In this document: in pieces, positions 12,311 to 23,097 of the stretch | Position numbering within the stretch: the first letter of the stretch is position 1 | How the letters are laid out: each line of letters begins with the position of its first letter | NCBI GenBank assembly: GCA_032622095.1 | Contig: CP136069.1 | Coordinates: forward strand, 158,893,043-158,957,042 | Length of the DNA: 64,000 nt | Direction: 5' to 3' | Source: Siphonodentalium dalli | Lineage: Eukaryota > Mollusca > Scaphopoda > Gadilida > Siphonodentaliidae | Translations under genes and position numbers: made by a program | The notes under the pieces: generated by a model | Database searches by the model: none | What the model was told of the DNA's origin: nothing | The model's input: the letters and a program-made list of their open reading frames with translations, nothing else

Positions 12311-13265
12311 CCCCTATCCCACTTCCTTTATTTTCTATATGGCAGGACTATAAATGTCTTATAGGTGCTCGCATAACCAGGTATGGGTATATTCTTCTGC
12401 ACATAATGCATTAGTCAAAAATAATATATATGCGGACAACACTAGTCACGCAAGCACTCACCCCCCCCCCCCCCCACAGAGAAGGGCAAATTCAATTATT
12501 GATTCAAACTTAGAATCAACCTATCCAAACTCTGTGTAGGCAAACTTACGAAACGCCATATCACACGCACCTACACCCACAAGTGTACACTCTTAACTGT
12601 TAACGAGTAACAATATTTGATTATTGCATAATTTATTCGTGCAAACATACTCGTATCATAACAAACACATTCATACAACAAAACATAAATACATGCAACT
12701 GGTAACATATAATCATGCAGACAGGAAAACATAAATGAGAAGTTGAGAACTAGACAACACACAACATCATGCAATAAGAAAATTCACATTACACTTAGTC
12801 AATTGTACATTATATTCATACTATTAAACCATCCACTCATACTCCATAATTGTTCTACTATTAAACCATCCACTCATACCAGGGTATAACCAAACAATGC
12901 CGCAACCATCACGAAATGAAAGATACTAAATCTAGTGACAAAAGTCACTGGAAACGCCAAGCCAAAGGCCACCAAAAAGATAGATTCAAAAACGGAGATT
13001 TTTGACATAGCAAACAATAGGATGAATATATTTTCTCTGAGTGCCCTTCAATCACCCCGAAAGCAGACAAGCGACTGGTAGAATGTAATAATAACACTCT
13101 ACAACAGTGGCCGCCTTACCAAGGAAGAAGCGATATCATCCTAAGGAAAAGACACACCACCTACAACGGCAATAATAGACGCTGAAAGGTGGCATCAAGG
13201 GCTACAGAAGAACTCTCTGGAAAAGTCATTCCTCCATTTATTTCAAATGCGCTAATCTCCTTTTA
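12311..13265. other. no gene seen
   Basis: A C-run at about 12461-12476 and a short direct repeat of ACTATTAAACCATCCACTCA near 12822 and 12853; nothing else recognised. Confidence 0.35.
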
Positions 13266-13269
13266 ATGT

Positions 13270-13785
13270 ATAAACCAAACAGAGTAGTTCCGGTATCGTT
13301 TAAGTGCAGACCCTGGTCTTGTCTGCATATAGCTCCCTTCTTGGTTTGCCTCCCTTCACTAAATACTTATATGAAGGAAAATAAATAGTCTGAAATTCTT
13401 GACATGCGAGCTTAAGATCTGAATTTATCTCTACAATGGTTTTGTTAGACGTTGAATGATCACTGGGCGTGGAATTATAGCTGGAAGACAAATATTGCTA
13501 TTGTGAAATTGTCTTTTGGCAAACGATATTATATCATAAAAGGCTGCTTTTATGAGAATGCTGTCCAACTAATATATATCGTTCGTACCTCTGTGAATGA
13601 CAATATCAAACGAACCAATAAATTCTTTTTGAGACCTGATTTGGAAGCCCAATGAAGAACCCTTAAATGCTAAGATGTGAGTATGAGGAATGGATACATA
13701 CTTGGCAATTGAGTCTGAAATAATAATGGTCGTTCTATGTTGTGCTTGATCAGTTCCTGAAAATGAACACACACAGAGTTAACAC
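13270..13785 (-). pseudogene. SGNH hydrolase-like, mobile-element associated
   Basis: Minus strand, directly downstream of the tyrosine recombinase. Block I is seen as TTIIISDSIAKYV (SDS as nucleophile motif) and block III as HRGTNDIY (GxND). Block V survives in another frame at about 13300 as DQGLHLNDTG (DxxH), followed by TLFGLYI. The blocks lie in order over about 170 codons but in different frames, so the gene is broken by small indels. SGNH hydrolases are esterase/lipase-fold enzymes; such domains are known in several retroelements and recombinase elements, where their role is unclear. No ATG begins the open frame, and the gap to the recombinase is only about 35 nt, so it was probably made from the same transcript. 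Substrate cannot be inferred. Confidence 0.6.
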
Positions 13786-13794
13786 CCTTTCTTC

Positions 13795-14820
13795 AAAATT
13801 TCCTTTTTCATCTGCATAGCGACCCGCATTCTATCTTCAGTACCAAACGTTAAATATTCTTTGTAGGCATCGCTACGCCAATCCCCGTGCAACTGTATTA
13901 ACTCAGATGGAGCTTTACTTGAAAAGCAAAAGTGGCACCGCCCCTCCTAAAACTATGAGTTGAGTATCTAGCGGGATTACGATTGATCCTCGAAATGGTG
14001 CTTTTAATCTTACTCTGGAAATTTCTATATGTAATCGGGAGAAGTTTGGACTTTTTATTTTTTCCAAAGAGAGGGCCGTTAACATCTGACGGTACTAAAT
14101 TGGTCATATTTGTATACGCTTTTATCGGGCATAATATCGATCCTGGAATCGTAACCAATGGAATTTTTAGGATTCGCTCACCAAACTGTATGGTCTTTGA
14201 CCATTTGATCCGGACCAAAATTATGTCAGCATCACTAAAAATGTCGTCCCTCATCAGTATCTTTGTTGAGTTATATTTCGCTGTGTCCGGTACTAAATTT
14301 GATTTGCAGGCCATCAGAAATAAGGCAAACAGAAACAAGCACCAAAATGTGGCATCGACTGGGTCGGTTAACTCAAAATGAGGAAACATCTCTATGAGGA
14401 TTTCTGGTGTGATAGGCATTGCCTTTAAAACACAATGATGCGAATTCCTTGCTATACATTTTAGGGTCAATTTTAACTTGAAGGATGAATTGTGTTCAAA
14501 TGGCATCTCATGAAATAGGTGGAACACTCTTACCCCATTGATGTAATTCCGAATGGAATCTGTTGATGACAATGGACGACTTAAATATTGTGCATATAGG
14601 CATATTGTATCTGAGGATGCTAGCAGAGGTTCGAAATCAAAATATAAACAAAAGGCAACAAAGCATACTTGTGGCATATGCAGAAGATATGGACCTCCAC
14701 TGTTCGTGTGCTAAACATTGCAACTGCGCCTCTGTAAAAACAAATAATTTTTCAACTGATCTTCGAGGTTGGCGTGTCTATGAAAACCATACACTAACGC
14801 AAATTTGATTGGACTATGGG
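13795..14820 (-). pseudogene. tyrosine recombinase (Crypton/YR-element type)
   Basis: A 259-codon open frame (14677 down to 13898) covers a SAM-like N-terminal region (SIRNYINGVRVFHLF), the linker MPITPEILIEMF, and most of the catalytic domain. The Lys hairpin is near IKWSKTIQFGER and the HxxR box is HSFRRGGATFAF. The catalytic Tyr region survives after a frameshift at about 13890 as DWRSDAYKEYLTF. The first catalytic Arg is normally in a motif like LMARKS; here it reads LMACKS, an Arg-to-Cys change. No reverse transcriptase was found nearby, so a Crypton-like DNA element or a truncated DIRS/Ngaro-type element are both possible. The N-terminus extends upstream in broken frames to about 14820. 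Inactive by frameshift and by loss of the Arg. Confidence 0.75.
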
Positions 14821-14929
14821 AATTACTTTCAGCCAATCGCTGACGTTGTTGTAAAACCGAATCAAAGTATTTGACAATTATCCGGAACAATAGCGCGTTC
14901 TAAACAGGGAATAATTACTTATTTTTTGG

Positions 14930-16145
14930 AAAATTGTCCGTTCGGCCAAAAAACATGGCCGCCATTGGCTATCTTAGATTTCAACATTGAATATATTAGC
15001 ATGTGATAGAGGATATACCAATGGTTCAATGACGGTAGCCTACCTTTTGTCTGATCGTTGTGAAATTTATCACATTGGTTGGCATTGACATGTAAAGAGG
15101 TTGTTTTGTTCATTGGCCAAGTCAATATTAGGGGCTACATAATATTCACTTTCAGATTTAAAAAGTTGAAGGAGGCCCTCTTGAACATTCGGACAGGATT
15201 GTCCCAGAGATATCCCGGCCTTCTTGAAACAACTACCTTCTGGATTTCTTCCTGTTTTAGGTACTGCATTCTCATTTCGAGACATCGACATATGTGGTGT
15301 AGTTAGTCGGTCTGAAAATTTAGACATAGCAATACATGTGTTGTTTTTATTTCCTGCTAAATCTGGCAATATATTGCTATTCAAACATTTTGAATTTTTT
15401 AAACTATCATATATATATATATATATATTTGAGCTGCGTTAACTGGAGAAACTGACATATTATTGTTCATTGTGCCTAAGTTTGTCTTAAGTCTAAACAT
15501 AATGTAAACGGTTGTGAAATTCCTCTGTAAGTTGGAGTTAGATTAAATATTTATGTAATTGTATTGTTATGTCCTGTAATTTCTTATTTTATAATTTGTG
15601 TGTTCATATTCTGTTTGCTTCTAAGTAAGTGTGACTGTGGTATGCATGTGCAACGTCCATAATCTGACGACAGTATGCCTTAATAAATTATGTACATTTC
15701 TGCACCCGTTTGGACTATAATTGCACCCCTAAGCTATCCCGACATTTGACGTAGGGAAGCACTCAACATCATGCCCTAGTTAGGAGAAGGGCGGACGTAA
15801 TTATACATAAATGCACAATGTTGATCTTATTTGTAAGTTCTTCCGTTCATCGATCAAACAACCATGCAGTTCTTTCGGACCCTGTGTAATACTAAGATCG
15901 ATATGTGATCAATGGGAACTTTTATCGCAGTTTCTTCCTTGTGCTTATAGAAACTAATGGCTTAAGACTATCAATATCAGAACTTAAGAAAAGTAATTTC
16001 GAATTGAAACAGACGGCAACATTTCAATCTCGCGCCGACTGAGACTTGTGTGCATTTATGTAAAAAAAAAAAAAACGTTACAAGTCCCCCCCCCCCCCCC
16101 CGCCCCCGCACACCACTGCGGCAAGCGTTGCGACAACTAACTTAT
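14930..16145. repeat. R2 repeat, copy B
   Basis: Same markers and order as copy A (8757-10170) without the internal tandem duplication; (TA)n tract at 15409-15429. It lies in the same orientation 6.1 kb downstream and is also followed by an R1 segment, so the two may be a segmental duplication rather than two insertions. Confidence 0.75.
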
Positions 16146-16174
16146 TTGAATAAACGCTCTTTATTAGTTCCGTT

Positions 16175-16380
16175 GGAAACGACTGAAAACGACGATCATA
16201 CTGATTATAATTTATTCTTACAATTGCGCTACAAATAAACTACAATATAACTTTTGTATACGCCCTTTTGAAAAAAAAGGTCAGTCTGTCCGTTAACATT
16301 GTTGGTTTCCGGTCAATTACTCCAGTTTGGATTATTTGATCTAAACCAAAGTTGGTATGTGTATTTCCCAGCTAAATATA
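16175..16380. repeat. R1 repeat, fragment B
   Basis: Matches 10800-10995: CGATCATACTGATTA, ACAATTGCGCTACAAATAAA, CGCCCTTTTGAA, GATCTAAACCAAAGTTGGTA. Confidence 0.75.
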
Positions 16381-16557
16381 TAGGCCAAGTTCGAATATGG
16401 GTTCCGTCATGTTGGTTGAGTTATTGCCCTTTTTCGACATAGCATCGTAATCTGAGCAGCCTTGCGTAAAACTCTCGTCGGAATCTTGCAACCTCGAGAA
16501 TTATGTCTTGAGTTTTTCGAGAGAGTTATCTGTGGATCAATTATAGAGTTTACTGCC

Positions 16558-16652
16558 GCTGAAATTGTCACTCACCCCCTTTCGTTCAGTTAGGTACCCA
16601 GCTTTTATAAAATTTACAGTTGGGTACCCAGCTTTATGAAATCTCACATAGA
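16558..16652. repeat. left terminal inverted repeat of the MULE
   Basis: Holds two tandem units of the form TTGGGTACCCAGCTTT, versus three in the right repeat. Outermost bases are GCTGAAATTGTCACT. Confidence 0.85.
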
Positions 16653-17009
16653 ACGTGATTTAATTATTATTTGATTGCGTTTGTTGTTTTCCAAATGAAC
16701 CTGTTGTTAAATTTACGATGCTTGAAATATATTAACAGCAGAAAAGAATTGTAGGTCCTGCAGATCGACTGCTGTACTGACTACTGTATCCTTAAAATGA
16801 AAACAAGGCCAATATAACCTATAAAACTTGAATGTATACGCATTATAACAGTATAAGGGTCGGCGCACACGATCCCGGCTGTCGGCTAAAATCGTGCCCG
16901 ATAAAAACCGGTGGGTCAGCGCACGCGAGTCCGGATTTTTTAATGTTCGCTCCAATCTTCCAATTATAAAATAACCACGTGACCAATCATGTGATCGCAT
17001 TCTCTCAAA

Positions 17010-17357
17010 ATGGCTGATGCAGATCTCCATGTTGTTTTGGGATATATGCTGTTGATGCGCCGTTTACGGCGTAAACGCGTAAACGCGCGTACAGAAACAG
17101 GTTAATTTGGACGCGGAGGTGGATTTTGCGCCGACCACAACATGGGGCGTACCACACTCTCCAGGACGAGCTCAGGGACGAGGACACAGCCGCATTTCGG
17201 AACTACCTTCGAATGACCCCTGACCCCTGATAATTTTGAAATGTTATTGTCGATGGTTTCACCTTTTATTACAAAACGCGATACCAACATGAGAAAATCT
17301 GTAACTGCGGCGGAAAGGCTATCAATCACTTTGCGATTTTTAACAACTGGTGAGCAA
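17010..17357 (+). pseudogene. Harbinger transposase, N-terminal fragment
   Basis: The ATG at 17010 opens MADADLHVVLGYMLLMRRLR with an Arg-rich run. After a frame change at about 17100 the text is TRRWILRRPQHGAYHTLQDE, then RNYLRMTPD. After a second frame change near 17225 it is FEMLLSMVSPFITKRDTNM and AAERLSITLRFLTTGE. These are the conserved N-terminal helix and pre-DDE region of PIF/Harbinger (DDE_4-type) transposases. Sequence then stops resembling the family, at a possible donor GTGAGC. The catalytic Asp-Asp-Glu region is absent, so this is a dead, 3'-deleted copy with at least two frameshifts. Its partner DNA-binding gene lies convergently at 18924-19163. Confidence 0.75.
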
Positions 17358-17779
17358 ATAAAATGTGTTCTGTCCGGTGATTGGATTCAGACATTCTCAC
17401 TGAATTGATCAGTCATTTGACTCTTTTTGAGTCAAGGACATGGACTTACGAAGTTATGTTATACGAGTTAAAATAATGATAGTGATAGTAGCCCCCCCCC
17501 CCCCCCATTATATCAAGATTAAGGAAAGGATATCCACTTCATGGATTTAGGAAATAGCATAATTTTCCATTTAGTACAAATAATGAAATACGAGGGTATC
17601 ACGGTCACACCCCCCTTCGGTATTTTGAAGCAGTATGCGGGATTCATACTCATGAATTATCTGGTATTTGGGTTCAAGCAAAACATCTTGGATGCAGATT
17701 TTGATGGCACAACATAATATTTTGTGTTACCTGTAGTTATGAATATCATTAACCGTATCATAATGGCCTCATAACACCC

Positions 17780-17970
17780 ATATCACGATATTTTGTTTGG
17801 AAAAGGGTGGGGCAAGAATTCCTGGCAAGCGCATAGGGAACAAAATGCTGTCCATTTTTTTGCTGGGGCCTAGGCTAGGATACAGAATTGTGCAATTTTT
17901 CGAGGGGGGATTTTGTTTGGGAATGGGTGGGACAAGTTATCCTGGCCAAGAGCTTAGAAATTCAATGCTG
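17780..17970. repeat. direct repeat inside the Harbinger element
   Basis: Two imperfect units about 115 bp apart, both with TTTTGTTTGG, GGGTGG..CAAG and TCCTGGC blocks (from about 17790 and 17908). Not coding. Confidence 0.5.
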
Positions 17971-17999
17971 TATTTAAATTAAAAATGTAACTTACTAAC

Positions 18000-18473
18000 G
18001 CCGATGGGGTCATTGTCACAAGGCTCCGGTCACATTCGTAGCCAGCTTTTTAAATCGATCACAAATGTAGCCAGTTTTTCGCCGGCGATCACATTCGTAG
18101 CCAGCTTTTCTAATTCCATGCTTTATATGGCGCGAAATATGATATCATCGCGTTCGTGACTAAAATGCCGACGTCATGCTCCAGAAATTACTTCGTTTAT
18201 CAACTTACATTGGAAAATAAATCGAGCATTCTAACGACATTGATCGGAAACGTCGAGTTATTAGATGAACTAATATCACATTAAAGTTCAAGTTGTTTTT
18301 CGTCTATCAACTCAGAAAAATGAGATTAACCTAATCTTGTTCGTTGAAGCTTGTGTGAATGTGAAAAGCTGGCTACAAATGTGATCGCCATAGAAAAGCT
18401 GGCTACATTTGTGATCGATTTAAAAAGCTGGCTACGAATGTGACCGGAGCCTTGTGACAATGACCCCATCGGC
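18000..18473. mobile_element. 474-bp foldback TIR element with 9-bp duplication
   Basis: Ends are GCCGATGGGGTCATTGTCAC and its reverse complement, and the inverted identity extends for more than 60 bp through CGGTCACATTCGTAGCCAGC. Perfect flanking repeat CTTACTAAC at 17991-17999 and 18474-18482. The arms contain repeats of GTAGCCAGCTTTT. A 9-bp duplication and long arms suggest a non-autonomous Mutator-like element; no coding sequence. Confidence 0.85.
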
Positions 18474-18923
18474 CTTACTAACTGCCACTGGATGATATGG
18501 GTTACTAAAATTGATTTGTGTCTATCAGAAATAGAACCTCTTTAGCCAAAATGACTTCCTTAAATCACTCTCTACATATATTGTCCTAAAATTGTTTCCA
18601 TGGCACTGGGCCATTAACTAGCTACCCATAAGGGCACTAGTTTTGGAGATGATTTGTGGAATGTATATATATGATGAGTAGTGGCCTGGAAATGTTCTCC
18701 AAAATAACTAAGCTTTCAGGTTATTATTGAATCATATTGATTTGAGATGGCAATATTGTTGCAAAATTGCCTATGTAAAATCTGTTTTTGCCTAGGCCGA
18801 TTTCTTTCACCTGGGCAAAAATATTGCCTAGGCAAATTTTCCTTAATTCCCAGGGCTGTAATAGTATTATACTAATAGCATAGTATTTGTGACTGCGTCT
18901 GGCTCTGACTCAAAGAGTCAAAC

Positions 18924-19163
18924 TCAAAGTTTTACTTTGAAGTTTGAGTCTGTCGACCTACCAGGCATGTTAAGGTCAGCTGCAATAGCTGCTACTCTCT
19001 TGTCCCTGTCAGCGTAACACGATGAGTTGTTGTTGTATAAGCACGCATGCTCAGCCCACAAGTCAACCAGCCTCTGTTCCTTCTCTATCGACCAAAATTT
19101 GTTGTTAAGAGCATCTAAATCTTCGATTTCTTGACTTTCAGTTGAACTTGTGTTATTCGCCAT
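18924..19163 (-). CDS. MADF/Myb-like DNA-binding protein of Harbinger element (exon 1)
   Basis: Open frame of 79 codons starting at ATG 19163. Residues about 20-70 look like a MADF/Myb-SANT domain: NKFWSIEKEQRLVDLWAEH, then a Tyr-Asn segment, then DKRVAAIAADLNMPG. In PIF/Harbinger elements such a protein binds the ends and carries the transposase to them. The end of the MADF match coincides with a possible donor (MPG then GTAGGT), so the final residues may be intronic and this is only the first exon. It lies between the transposase fragment and the right end, transcribed towards the transposase, as is usual. No frame break is visible in this exon, unlike the transposase. Confidence 0.65.
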   Translation of the reverse strand: MANNTSSTESQEIEDLDALNNKFWSIEKEQRLVDLWAEHACLYNNNSSCYADRDKRVAAIAADLNMPGRSTDSNFKVKL

Positions 19164-19302
19164 GTTTGTTGTTTACGAAAGTTAACGGTCATGTGACATG
19201 AAAAACACGCGCGTTGCCATCGTCACGAGCCGGTTTTTCCGGATGAAATCAAACTCAGTTTGATCGGTCCGGTTAAATCGGATCCGACAAAAACCGGCCC
19301 AA

Positions 19303-19388
19303 AGCGTCGGCGCACACGATACCGGTTGTCCCCGGTTTACCCGGCTGCGGGGTAAACCGGGGACAACCGGGATCGTGTGCGCCGACCC
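19303..19388. repeat. palindromic right end of Harbinger element
   Basis: GTCGGCGCACACGATACCGG runs into its own reverse complement, with stem CCCCGGTTTACCCGGCTGCG / GGGTAAACCGGGG. The left end has only a degenerate version (16857-16935). Confidence 0.8.
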
Positions 19389-19391
19389 TAA

Positions 19392-19559
19392 GATTAAGAG
19401 CAACAACGAATGTCCTTGAATCAGGCAAGAACTTTGTTACAAGTTCACTGGTCATCTTGGTGATCGTATGCTGCTTTTTCTTGAGCAAATAATTGTACTT
19501 GAAAGTTCGATTTTGTCGCTCCAATCCATTGTTTGGGTTGACTTCTACTTGCAAAGTAT
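19392..19559 (-). pseudogene. MULE transposase fragment, C-terminal part
   Basis: Minus strand, encodes LQVEVNPNNGLERQNRTFKY, then LKKKQHTITKMTSELVTKFL. The NNG(L/V)ERQN motif followed by a helix and FLP is typical of the region after the DDE core in metazoan MULE transposases. It continues the fragment at 22385-22636; the two are now separated by the Mutator-type remnant and a MITE. On its other side the Harbinger element cuts the frame at 19391. It belongs to the 10.4-kb MULE. Confidence 0.65.
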
Positions 19560-19564
19560 CCTTT

Positions 19565-21143
19565 CTATATGCCCATACCCATTATGTATTATTATCTGGT
19601 CACATTTTTTGACGTGTACGTGACGCGAAAATGGAAGATGTTTTGTGGTGTATGATTTCAGATGCGCCTTACAGACCAGTGATGGTGCTGGACATATCTT
19701 GTGGTTGTTTGTGAAACAAGGTGTTCTGTTCTGAATGGCCTTATATGCTTTTGTTACAAATTTGTCCTTATCCCGAAACAATTTCCTAATGCGAACAAGC
19801 TCCATTCTTACTCGGTTTCGTACACTTGACGAAAGTTTGTTTACGAATGATGATTTGTCTCCCCCTAAAACTGCAGGTTTGGTATTTAATTTCAGTGTCT
19901 GTATTCTCTTTTGCAGGGTTCGTAATGAATGAATAAAACAAGTGAAGTGTGCTATCGGCGCTGATGTTGAAATGTCTCGGACAGTTTTCTGGAGTTGGGA
20001 ACTGGCGTCAGTTGTAACTGATTGGATGCGTACAAGAATGGTATCGTTTATGGAATTTAATGACATTTTTGCCATTGAGGACTCAATTGAATCGACGCAA
20101 TTGAGTTGTCAAGTGAGACATTCCTGTTGCATAAAGAGCGTTCAGTATGTTTACACAATCTCTTTGTGCATAACTTGTTCGAAACTGACATTGCGAGCGG
20201 TAACTTTCTTGATGTATTCTGCGCTGTGACGAAAGATACCGACCGTGTAGCAGCTTCACAGCCAGCTTGTGGACGATTATTATAAGCCGTGTCAGCAGAA
20301 ACATCAATGTTATGGGTTTTTTTTCAGTCAACAGATTTCGTGCACTTTGCAAGAATATCTGATTCTGTTGCATGGAATCGGTGTTTATTTCGACAGTTTT
20401 GTCGCAGAATTTACTGAGCCGATTGGACAGCAGTGATCGGGATGGAGGTTGAATGTTCAGACAACTCAAAATGAGACATGTCCGATGGTCCGACTTTGCT
20501 CTTGAGCATGGATAAGCATAACCGATCATTCAGTCCACCTGCAGGCAATCCCCTTGAAGATTTAGCTGATGTATCAGACAAAACACTGCGGACTCCTTCC
20601 ATCTGGCAGGACACGCACTTTATTCTGATATAAACACAAATGCCTAGTTTCTGGCAGATTGCCATTTCTGGAATTGGCCGCAGACATTTCCCGTTATTGT
20701 GAATATCAAAGAATGAAGCATAAGCTGAATTAATTTTGTTCAGATTCACAATATGATTTTCATGCGTGCTGTCAATTTCACATTGGGTCACATCAGGTGG
20801 CGAATTAATGGGCCGAAGTTTCCCAGGTAGAATCCCATCACTCGCCATGTTGCATGCTTCTAAATATTCATCAGTGCGCTTGGGTATAAGAACCGTTATT
20901 TTTTTCTCCACTTCGATCTTTATCCTGAGAATTAGAATCAGCACTCTCTTCATGTTGCTCATCAGATGGTGTATTACACCATCTAATTGGCAACGTGCCA
21001 TCTTTCTTTGAAACCTTGATTTCTTTTATTTTCTTTTTCATTGTGTTGGAGATAAACAATAATTTTTCGAGTTTGTATGTAAAGAATTGGAACAGCCATA
21101 GAGAAAAACGATAAAGAATGATGTCATTACAATACGTTGCCAT
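19565..21143 (-). pseudogene. Mutator-like transposase-domain protein (second type), remnant
   Basis: Minus strand, in at least four frame pieces. Recognisable blocks in order: IRIKCVSCQMEG, GLPAGGLNDRLCLSMLKSK, VGPSDM, SCLNIQPPSRSLLSNRLSK, DVSADTAYNNRPQAG (broken), SVTTDASSQLQKTVRDI, HFTCFIHSLRTLQKRIQ, LVCKAHLKSYTTKHLPF. These match a family common in marine invertebrate genomes that I recall as the 'Mutator-like transposase domain' (PF20700 from memory). It interrupts the older MULE gene and stops abruptly at about 19565, just before the conserved C-terminal half that is seen instead in the remnant at 50830-51475. Stops and frameshifts make it non-functional. Confidence 0.65.
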
Positions 21144-21564
21144 GGGGGCAACAAAGGGAATTAACTTTTGACATTTCCAGGCACCTGTTGATTACTTCCC
21201 TTGGAAGGAGGGTGTGTGGTGTTCCAGAATTGAAAATAAAGCATGGAATCTGCAATATGAATCACTAACTTGTAACACTGAGCGATGGAATTCTACTAGA
21301 AATAGATGAATTACATGTCTAGAATGATTTGACTCCATGGTCTGACCTATAAGTGGTAAATCTATGAGATATCCAGGTCACCGTGAACTGCAGACTGGAA
21401 ATGGCCCCGAAATGACTATTACCCAAGGCATATTGTTTTGTGAATAAAATTTATATCAACGATATATTTCCTATACATGCATGTCATATATTAATCGCCA
21501 CAACCCAAGGAACACGGAAAATGTGCTATCGCTCGGGGGGGGGGTAACTCTACTTTTACTTTAA

Positions 21565-22185
21565 GGTAGCAATACACGATGTCATGGGTTTTAGGAACAA
21601 ATATGATTTTAAGCATATACGGGCTATAATTGTCAGCTTAGCCTCTGTTATACCTGGGTGTAATGGTTTGATGGTTTAATTATTTTATAAACGTACCATA
21701 GTATACAAAATGGGATGATATTTGAATACGAAGTATGTTTTTGGAATCTGATGTCGGCCAGCTCTGTGTGGTAGTCCACCGGAAAAGAGCTCGATTCCTC
21801 TCCCTTGAAAACAGTCGTCTGCACTTCTAAGAAAAGATTTCAAAATTGCTACGATAATATATCTGACATATATCTTGGGTCTATCAGCTCATAAGGTGAT
21901 TATAGACTGACATTCGCTCTGTCGTGGTCAGCTATGCGACCGAAAACGGCCAATTTCGGTCAAACAATTCATAAAATGAAGATTTAAAAATATCAGTCTA
22001 AGGGAGATAATTCAACTTGTGATGATGCAATTTTTTCCAAAAGACAAATGAATTTAGGCTCTGATCATTTCTGTATCTTGTAACCAGGCACTCATGTGCT
22101 GTTTATCAATGACCGTGGTACAGCAGAAGGTTGTACAGTACCCCCTCAAAATGGTGAAAATGGCCAGAAACCGTGTATTGCTACC
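21565..22185. mobile_element. Harbinger-type MITE, 621 bp
   Basis: Ends GGTAGCAATACACG and CGTGTATTGCTACC, flanked by TAA at 21562-21564 and 22186-22188. No coding sequence recognised. Confidence 0.75.
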
Positions 22186-22384
22186 TAAACAGTGTGGTAA
22201 GTCTCTCTAGCCAGTTACATTAGTCACTATAGCTAGTCACCGTGGTTATTCATTCTATTTAGGCCATCATGAACACTGGCCACTATAGTTAACCAGGATG
22301 ACAAGTGTGGATGTCTCACCTCTAGTTAACATTGTTCTCAGAACATTTAACTCACAATTATTATTCCATACCCAAGATTTTTAG

Positions 22385-22636
22385 AAGGTCATCTTCTAAC
22401 CTTCTAACCACGTTCCCTCGAACCAATTTCTTAGCTTCTTTGATTTTTTCCAGTCAGCGGATACTTTAAGAGCCTCCATTGCTTCTTTAAACTCTTGATT
22501 CCGTTGATGAGTCTGCATTCTCTGCAACAGTCCTCCGAAGTTTTAAAATTTATGTTCTCTTTTTACTAACCCCATTGGTAGCAGTTCTCAACCAACGCAA
22601 CCAGGTCTGTGCTCGGTGAAAATCACATATCAAGAC
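22385..22636 (-). pseudogene. MULE transposase fragment, core part
   Basis: After an acceptor TTTTCAG at about 22637, the minus strand reads VLICDFHRAQTWLRWLRTAT, then NGV; this is the CDFH (C-x2-H) helix of MULE transposases. After a frame change comes QEFKEAMEALKVSADWKKSK and LRNWFEGTWLE, then a probable KSWVW, matching the region that normally leads into the NNGxERQN block now found at 19554. This is the DDE-core end of the 10.4-kb MULE's own transposase. Frameshifted and interrupted. Confidence 0.65.
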
Positions 22637-22639
22637 CTG

Positions 22640-23097
22640 AAAATCTAAAGTAAAATAAATTACATACAATGACACGGAATAATTTGAGTTGAAGATTAGA
22701 TTATTGTGGCAAAAAGAACGTTTGCATGCTCTGACTAACTTAGAGTAACACAATTGACCACACACAATGGGATCAGCTGGAAATTGCTACATGCAAATCA
22801 TTAAAGGTTTGAATTTGTATGTGTACCCATACCATATTATGGTACACATAGTATCGACGTCTGGATTGACCACTCGTCGTCATGCATCCATCGTCTCTGT
22901 CCGTTAAACATGGTGCGATAACTCAAACATTTTCTATCCAATCTGAACCAAATTTTGTATTTGAGTGTCTCAGACCAAAATGACGGGCCAGACGAAGTTA
23001 GGACGACCAGCGTTGGCCAAAACCACACTAATGGGCATAACCCACAAAATCACACAAATACACGTATCAGTCTACAGACTACGTTTGTAGATCAGGC
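22640..23097. other. no gene seen; dispersed repeat
   Basis: About 22850-23040 resembles a widespread pattern also near 10905-10990 (GTCCGTTAAC..., ACTCAAACA, AACCAAATTTTG). Otherwise nothing. Confidence 0.35.

Larger units (their letters stand above)
16857..19388. mobile_element. PIF/Harbinger element inserted in the MULE
   Basis: Ends are GGGTCGGCGCACACGATCCC and its exact reverse complement, flanked by TAA at 16854-16856 and 19389-19391, the 3-bp duplication of PIF/Harbinger. It carries the two genes expected for the superfamily: a DDE transposase fragment on the plus strand and a MADF/Myb-like DNA-binding protein on the minus strand. It is 2532 bp including a nested 474-bp foldback element. 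Most of the transposase is deleted. The right end (19303-19388) is itself a large palindrome. Confidence 0.85.

Noticed and set aside
13983-14381. 132-codon plus frame
   Set aside because: Antisense shadow of the tyrosine recombinase.
13270-14820. LINE or DIRS retroelement with reverse transcriptase
   Set aside because: No YxDD-type reverse transcriptase block was seen on either strand nearby.
16086-16103. Long C-runs (also at about 5331, 8140, 12461, 17492, 55987) as G-quadruplex signals
   Set aside because: Single homopolymer runs, typical slippage tracts; no spaced G-run pattern.
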